Assembly: GCA_038501625.1 (NCBI GenBank)
Contig: JAZAYU010000220.1
Coordinates: forward strand, 496,001-560,000
Length of the DNA: 64,000 nucleotides
Direction of reading: 5' to 3'
Origin: Corbicula japonica
Lineage: Eukaryota; Mollusca; Bivalvia; Venerida; Cyrenidae
Shown: in pieces, positions 58,229 through 64,000 of the stretch
Numbering within the stretch: position 1 is the stretch's first letter
Layout: each line of letters begins with the position of its first letter
Program-made: the position numbers and the translations under genes
The notes under the pieces: model-generated
Told to the model about the DNA's origin: nothing
What the model saw: only the letters and a program-made list of their open reading frames with translations
The model's database searches: none

Positions 58229-58892
58229 CTGTGAGCACGTAGGGAATTGATTTCAAAATCCGACAAAAAGTTCCAATGTCACATTGATTATCAAAACTTA
58301 CAAACTCCTAATTTCTGTTTTGAATTTTAGATAAAATATTGTAATAACTGTTAAACAAAAAAACCGTAGCATGTCTTTTCATTCATTCGTAAAAACAATT
58401 AAAGTTTACGGAATCGACAAAAAATCCATCCTTCTATATACCGGTAATCCGCAAACGATAAGCTACTTCTAAATAGTGATGTCGATTAATCGGGATGATC
58501 TTGGGGGCCCTTAAATGAATTACGACTGCCCTTGATTACTTTCGGTCAAAATCTTTGAAAAAGTCGGTCAAAAGCTTTTATAGCTTATGTTACAATTTAA
58601 ATTAATACAGAATAAATATTGTTTATTTTCAAAACAGGGATCTGAAACAAAAATTTATTACAACATAACAGCGGCGTGGGCAGGAATATGCAATCCCATT
58701 ACTGCCCATGAACAGGCTCGATCAAACCGAGCCTGCAGTATTTTCATATTTGTCGTGTTCGGTGGCTTTCAAAGTTCTCTTTTCATCTATTTCTATATTC
58801 TAGAATATAATGACAAAAATAACATTTTAATTTGTTCAGACAATTCAAAGTAAATTCGATTCAAAGGCAATTCAATTTACAAATATTTAGTA

Positions 58893-58930
58893 TATTATTA
58901 TTATTATTATTATTGTTATTGTTATTGTTA

Positions 58931-58963
<33 letters not shown>

Positions 58964-58966
58964 GTC

Positions 58967-59004
<38 letters not shown>
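58893..59004. repeat. Trinucleotide microsatellite (TTA/TTG then GTA)
   Basis: A compound run of tta, then ttg/tta, then gta units. It lies in the first intron, ending about 36 bp from the putative 5' UTR exon donor at 59042. Leu/Val homopolymer frames are artefacts. Confidence 0.95.
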
Positions 59005-59005
<1 letters not shown>

Positions 59006-59041
59006 AAGAGATTATTATTAATAGTAAAGAGATACACTTAC

Positions 59042-59200
59042 CAGAACCGCTGAAATCTTTGTCAAAAATAAGAATGTTCTGTAACGAGTTTATGAAATTG
59101 TGGAATCAGTTTTTCCATAAAATACGTTTTGCCCAAAGAGCAAAATATGTTAGAAAAAGGCGGGAAACAGTCAGTTGACCAAACGTGCATTCGTGCATAC
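59042..59200 (-). other. Probable 5' UTR exon of the PDZ gene
   Basis: A strong donor, GGTTCTG|GTAAGTG, lies 0.8 kb upstream of the coding start and faces the acceptor at 58228. The upstream border is not visible; 59200 is only a guess. A 17-codon upstream ORF (starts about 59117, MEKLIPQF...) and a ggcgggaaa E2F-like site at 59159-59167 lie in it. Non-coding by this model. Confidence 0.5.
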
Positions 59201-61400
59201 AGCTTAGTTTTAAACCAGCTTCATCAGTAAGTTTTACCTGATAAAAATATAACATTTAATAGTGACTAGGACATGGCAGTTTAATGACCAGACATGGCAA
59301 TAATAAGACTGCAAGCACAGACCCATTATTATACTGACTTATTGATGTCTCTCCTTTTAAGAAGAGCGAACGTCGTACACATAGAAAAGCCCTTATTGCG
59401 CACAATTAGTTGGACTATGTTTTCTGGGTGTTGCAATTCCTGATAAAGCTTATTTCACTTTTTTGTTACCATTGACGGGCGTTTTTTCAACGCCTACGTT
59501 TTTCATTTAGAAAAGAAAGAATGTAGTAAGAATACTAAGAAAATACGATTCAAAGAAAGTAATTGTAATGCTCAGTAATGAGAAAAAATGTGATGATGCC
59601 TTATAGAGCTAGTGGTTTTATTATAAAATGATACTCTTTTGAACCAAATTTTTCATTAAATGTATAGATAACCTCAAGGCCATACAAATGCGGCGGCAGC
59701 GCCTATCCAAATATGCAACAGACAGACACAGTACATACCATCCGTATAACCACCCCAAGGATAGTTCAAATATACCACATTCTGCATCGTTTGAAATTAG
59801 CATATAACGCATATTATCAAGGGAGGCAATTGAAACTGATAACCACTACTGTCAGATTAAAAAGATGCATCATCTTTTCCTCTCTACAGTTTGACTGTGT
59901 TAAGAGGTTGTGTTTTTCTGAGTGTAGAAAATTCTGATACACATTGTCATTTTTGCTTCATGTTCTATGAGGCGCCTTATCAGTTAATTGCATCAGCTTA
60001 GGATTTTCATATATCAATTAATTCTAATAACAGACGCACAAAAAACAAAGAAGAATGGCCGAATAACATGGAATTTCTTTATCAATTTGAAGAGTACATT
60101 CTGTATGGCATTTGAATTTAAATATCCGGGTGTCCTGGAGGTCCCGGATTTTGTCGTGTATATATACTCTTTTGGGAAACTGCAAATCGTATCGCCCGTT
60201 TGTATACACTTCCGGTGTCAGGACAGCTGTCAAAAAGTGCATGTGCCAGTGAGGACAATTTATGCAAAAGGAGAGGGATATGGGTAAGGATGTTTGTTTT
60301 AAAATAAAAGGCAGTGATTTATTCCATTAATTTACTATGAAGAGAATATGCCACAATGATAGGTTATGAAGAGTTCTGACTGTTTGAACGACCTCAGTAA
60401 ATTTGTCAAGGTAGTTCCGGATCACTGTTTCAGATCACAGATGTGTTGTATTTTTTGGCAGTGCGCGAGGTGTTAAATACACTTGCATAAATTATCATTT
60501 TGCCTATTTTTGATCGGAAAATAAAATACATATTACATTCTTTTTATCATCAAATAAAATAAGTGTGAATACTATGATAATAATTTAATATATTGATCCA
60601 ATGAATTTATGTGGTAACCATCAGTCTAGGAACATGGGAGATCTCATCAGTTTAGACAAGTTTTTTCCCATTTGCATGTATTTAAGAATTTTCATGTAAG
60701 GTATACAATAAAAATAAACATAACTGGATCAATCATCAAGAGAAATTGGCAACTTATCATCTTATGTTATCTGAAATCATTTTTGGAGTGTTGGGAATGA
60801 GCTCATTTTCTACACATAATCTATAGCAAGTCACATGTTTCTAACTTGTATGAATCATGATACACCGATGTCATTGCCTGTCTTATATTAACTATAAACA
60901 CCTCCACATGGGAAATTCAGCATTGTCAATAGCAGAAAAGAAAAAGTTCTAAAAATATCTTAACTAGACCCTGTAATTTCAGTTGTAATTCGTATCAAAG
61001 TGTTCTGAGAGACAGAATGTAAGCAAAAAAGAATCTGAAGAGCATGATGAGTATTTGTAGATACTTAAAGTGACAGACCATAAATTTTCATACAAATTTA
61101 TGGTCTTTGTATAAAAAATATTGTTTATTATCTCCCTTTGCTTAAAACAAAATGGAACACACTGATATATAACAAATGACATTTTAATTGGAAAGTACCT
61201 GGAAACCAATAAATACCATTCATATATGTTATCTTTCAAATGCTAATTCAGGGTGTACTATAGAGCACAGAAAAAGCTTATTCAAGATATAAAAATAGAG
61301 TGCACATGCACATACCATGCATTAGTTATGTGAAACCCCAAAGAAAGCTAAATGTATAGAGCTCTACAAATCTAGATTGGAATACCATCAGTGTCAGAGT
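59200..61400. other. Upstream region, no certain gene
   Basis: Mostly unique AT-rich sequence. The only gene-like hint is on the plus strand near 60207-60283: an ETS-type cacttccgg followed by a donor-like ATATGG|GTAAGG. No homology is recognised for the open frame there. Confidence 0.4.
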
Positions 61401-61407
61401 AAGTGTT

Positions 61408-61584
61408 TTAACCCTTTCCTCCAAATATACACATTTTTACGCATGTGCGTGCTGTCTGATCTGGATCTGCACTGGTCACATTTCGGTCAGAAATAACCTA
61501 ACAAAAAGCATGGATGTGCCAGCTGATCTGGATCTAAACTGATTAGTCATTCAATGAAGGTGTATCTATGGAGGAAAGGGTTAA
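61408..61584. repeat. TTAA-MITE, internally deleted
   Basis: TTAACCCTTTCCTCCAAATA on the left, CTATGGAGGAAAGGGTTAA on the right; the middle is shortened to about 110 bp. Confidence 0.8.
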
Positions 61585-61712
61585 TACTACAAGTATTCGT
61601 TTAAATTCTGGTATTATTTTTGGTATTTTGCAATATTAAAGCATTTATAATTTTCGCTCCCAGGCCATGTGTTGAAAGTGAAACAGACGACCAGATTTTC
61701 TCATATTGTTTC

Positions 61713-61958
61713 TTAACCTTTTACTCCTTTGATGCACCTTTATTGTGTGGGTGAACAGTGGTACTGTAGATCCAGATCAGCCAGCATATCCATGCCATCT
61801 GATCAGGATCTGCTCTGTTCGCTTTTTTTTATAATGTTATTTCTGACTGAGAAGTGAACAGTGCAGATCCTGATCAGATGGCATGGATGTGCCAGTTGAT
61901 CTGGATCTACACTGGTTACACACAGGTTGAAATGCATATTTATGGAGTAAATGGTTAA
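61713..61958. repeat. TTAA-MITE copy
   Basis: TTAACCTTTTACTCCTTTG on the left, TATGGAGTAAATGGTTAA on the right, both half-hairpins intact. Confidence 0.8.
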
Positions 61959-62308
61959 GACAATGTTTGGGACAGATTCAAAATTTGATCATCTGGATAA
62001 GAAAACAAACTAGCAGACTTCCCGAAAGTTGCCAGACCAAAGGACCTGTCCGGTAAAATTTGGGCCGGTCTGACATGATTTCTTATGTAATATGACCTAA
62101 TGTCAGACCAATATTTGACATCTTTATACTTGCTTATACCTTTTTAACATGTTTTGTTCCTAAAGAACTTATTTTGGTCAGACAGATTTTAACATCTTGT
62201 ATGAGCAAAATTAATGTCTGACACTTTTTTCAACTTTCGGGAAGTCTGAACTAGGTCACAAGCACAAAGTAAAGATACATTTATAGAAGCCATATCTTTT
62301 ATCATATT

Positions 62309-62569
62309 ATCATTTTTATGGGAGGCATATAGAGTTGCACTCATCCATACGTATGTACGTCCGTACCTACCCAAATCTCGTGGCATCAACTCCTCCTAAA
62401 CTATAAGGCGGATTTCTTTCAAACTTGCACAGATGATCAAGCAGGATGTGTAGATGATCGTAAAGAAAGGATTTTTTCCTGCGACCATTTTTACCAGAGT
62501 TATGGCACTTTGTTATTAAAAATAATGTTGCAGCAGTGGGGGCATCAGTGTCCGAGGACACATTCTAGT
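62309..62569 (-). repeat. Dispersed repeat D, copy 2 (inverted)
   Basis: Reverse complement of the 47851 copy: ttttatgggaggcatatag ... tgtccgaggacacattctagt. Most of the open frame is retained (SSDTDAPTAATLFLITK ...). Confidence 0.7.
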
Positions 62570-62584
62570 ATTATACTGTATCTT

Positions 62585-63262
62585 GAATATGTTTGAATCT
62601 GGGTCATCTCGATGAAATAACTTTGTCTTAAGTTCAAATCTTATGAATCTAGGTCACCTGGATGAAATAACTTGGTCTCAAGGTCAAATATCTTATGAAT
62701 CTGAGTCACCTGGATGAAATAACTAGGTCTCAAGGTCAAATCTTATGAATCTGGGTCACCTGGATGAAATAACTAGGTCTCAAGGTCAAATCTTATCAAT
62801 CTGGGTCACCAGGATGAAATAAATTGGTGTAAAGGTCAAATCTTATAAATCTGGGTCATCTGGATGAAATAACTGGATCTCAAGGTCAAATCTTATGAAT
62901 CTGGGTCATCTGGATAAAAGAACTTGGTCTCAAGGTCAAATCTTATGAATCTGGGTCATCTGGATAAAAGAACTTGGTCTCAAACTCAAATCTTATGAAT
63001 CTGAGTCATCTGAATGAAATAACTTGTTCTCAAGGTCAAATCTTATGAATCTGGGTCATCTGGATAAAAGAACTTGGTCTCAAGGTCAAATCTTATGAAT
63101 CTGGGTCATCTGGATAAAAGAACTTGGTCTCAAACTCAAATCTTATGAATCTGGGTCATCTGAATGAAATAACTTGTTCTCAAGGTCAAATCTTATGAAT
63201 CTGGGTCACCTGGATGAAATAACTTGGTCTCAAGGTCAAATCTTCTGAATCTGGATCATCTG
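62585..63262. repeat. Minisatellite, 50-bp unit
   Basis: About 13 copies of tcttatgaatctgggtcatc + tggatgaaataacttggtct + caaggtcaaa. A higher-order pattern is visible: ggataaaag / gaatgaaat variants recur in the same order around 62900-63180. Confidence 0.92.
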
Positions 63263-63264
63263 TT

Positions 63265-63936
63265 GTTAAGATCTTTATCCTTGACAATTGTAATAACCTA
63301 TGCCATGACTTATCAATTATTGATTATTATTATTATTGCTTCAAAAATATGTAACTTAAGGATACTGTGGGTCCCATTTGACATAGGAGAATCTTGAAAG
63401 TTCTGAAAAAGCCAGATTTTGACACCTGCAAATTTATCTGAAGGGTCATTTTTTCCTTAAAAGTCTTAAATTAGGGGTATTTTGGCTATTAATTGGCAGA
63501 ATTCCCTAAAATGATGAAATGATCCTTGAGATTCAACAGCTAGTGGAACCCTATATACTGTACAGCTGTGTAATAATGGAGATGAACCTTCTGGGGGGAT
63601 ATTTATTTTGTCAACTGCATATACACATGTACTTGTGTGTAATATATTTTGTCAGTTGCTTGTACTTTCCTGTATGTATAACAATAATAAACAATGTCAT
63701 CAAAGAAGTAGTCCAATCTTCAAGCTCCAGAAATTTGCCTAATGAGTATAGATTAAATTAAATCCAACTGTACACGAAAAGGACACAATTACGTTAAAGT
63801 GCTGTGATTGGCAAGATGTATTGATTAAGTGAGCACTCCGAAATAAAGATTATCTGCTCTGCTATGACTATTTTATAGGAAATCTTAAGCCTTAAGTGCT
63901 TAACCAGTGGTTTGTTTATCTTTCAGAGTAGAACGG
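63265..63936. other. Non-coding stretch, no feature seen
   Basis: AT-rich single-copy-looking sequence; short open frames lack support. Confidence 0.5.
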
Positions 63937-64000
63937 GTTTTAACATTACTCCATTGTATATGTCTTTAAGTCCATGGTATATGGCTTTTATCCCATGGGA
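63937..64000. repeat. TTAA-MITE left end, cut by the window edge
   Basis: ttttaacattactccattg then cttttatcccatggga. Confidence 0.55.

Larger units (their letters stand above)
4558..59042 (-). other. PDZ-domain cytoskeletal scaffold gene (partial)
   Basis: This is the span of one minus-strand gene assembled from ten coding exons, about 3.36 kb of coding sequence or about 1,118 residues so far. Order: PDZ domain (exons 1-2), linker exons 3-6, a Ser/Pro-rich exon 7, a large disordered exon 8 with PPPY, charged helix and IPIQIQ motifs, and short exons 9-10. Intron phases are 0, 2 and then 1 throughout. The PWGF PDZ loop and the long disordered tail resemble PDZ-LIM/Zasp and synaptopodin-2 proteins, which act at actin filaments and Z-disc-like structures. 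No LIM domain is visible; one could follow beyond the window. Orthology is inference and no symbol is assigned. Confidence 0.85.

Noticed and set aside
58832..59053. Poly-Leu/poly-Val protein
   Set aside because: Trinucleotide microsatellite.
60024..60287. Protein-coding gene from the open frames on both strands
   Set aside because: Neither translation resembles a known domain; only promoter-like and donor-like words are present.

Overview
This is an AT-rich, intron-dominated stretch of animal genome, most likely from a bivalve mollusc. That assignment is an inference from the long introns, the metazoan muscle-type PDZ protein and the kinds of short repeats; no marker gene proves it. Almost the whole window is one minus-strand transcription unit. 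I could join ten exons by splice signals and reading phase. The start codon is at 58202, a probable 5' UTR exon ends at 59042, and the 3' end lies to the left of base 4558, outside the window.

The gene begins with a PDZ domain split over exons 1 and 2 (PWGF ligand loop, as in PDZ-LIM/Zasp and synaptopodin-2 proteins). It continues with short linker exons and two very large disordered exons: 17189-18271, Ser/Pro-rich with three RD(F/Y)SP motifs, and 14842-16314, with a PPPY motif, a charged helix and several I/L-P-I/V motifs including two IPIQIQ. Two further short exons follow at 6117-6176 and 4558-4623. Every exon from the fourth onward starts and ends in phase 1, so each can be skipped without a frameshift. 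The two giant exons can also be read through their donors to nearby stops, giving possible short C-termini. PPPY and IPI/IPV motifs are hallmarks of SYNPO2 and BAG3, the two partners of chaperone-assisted selective autophagy; finding both behind one PDZ domain is the most interesting protein-level observation here.

The introns are packed with small non-autonomous mobile elements. The dominant family (about 45 full or partial copies) is about 200-250 bp long, palindromic, flanked by TTAA, with CCCTTT..AAAGGG ends: a piggyBac-type MITE built from two successive hairpins. It is itself a landing site. Inside copies sit another copy of the same family, several copies of a second near-perfect hairpin family of about 140 bp, a 327-bp foldback element with a 5-bp duplication, a tRNA-like SINE, an element made of 145-bp tandem repeats and a (GAAT)n-tailed retroelement end. 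A nested pair of pogo/Tigger-type elements lies at 7199-8185. Minisatellites of 44, 21, 25, 34 and 50 bp, a CT-rich array and a TTA/GTA microsatellite beside the first donor complete the inventory.

Upstream of the gene (59.2-64 kb) I find no convincing second gene, only a weak candidate first exon on the plus strand near 60.2 kb. Most short ORFs in the window are translations of MITEs and minisatellites and are not genes.
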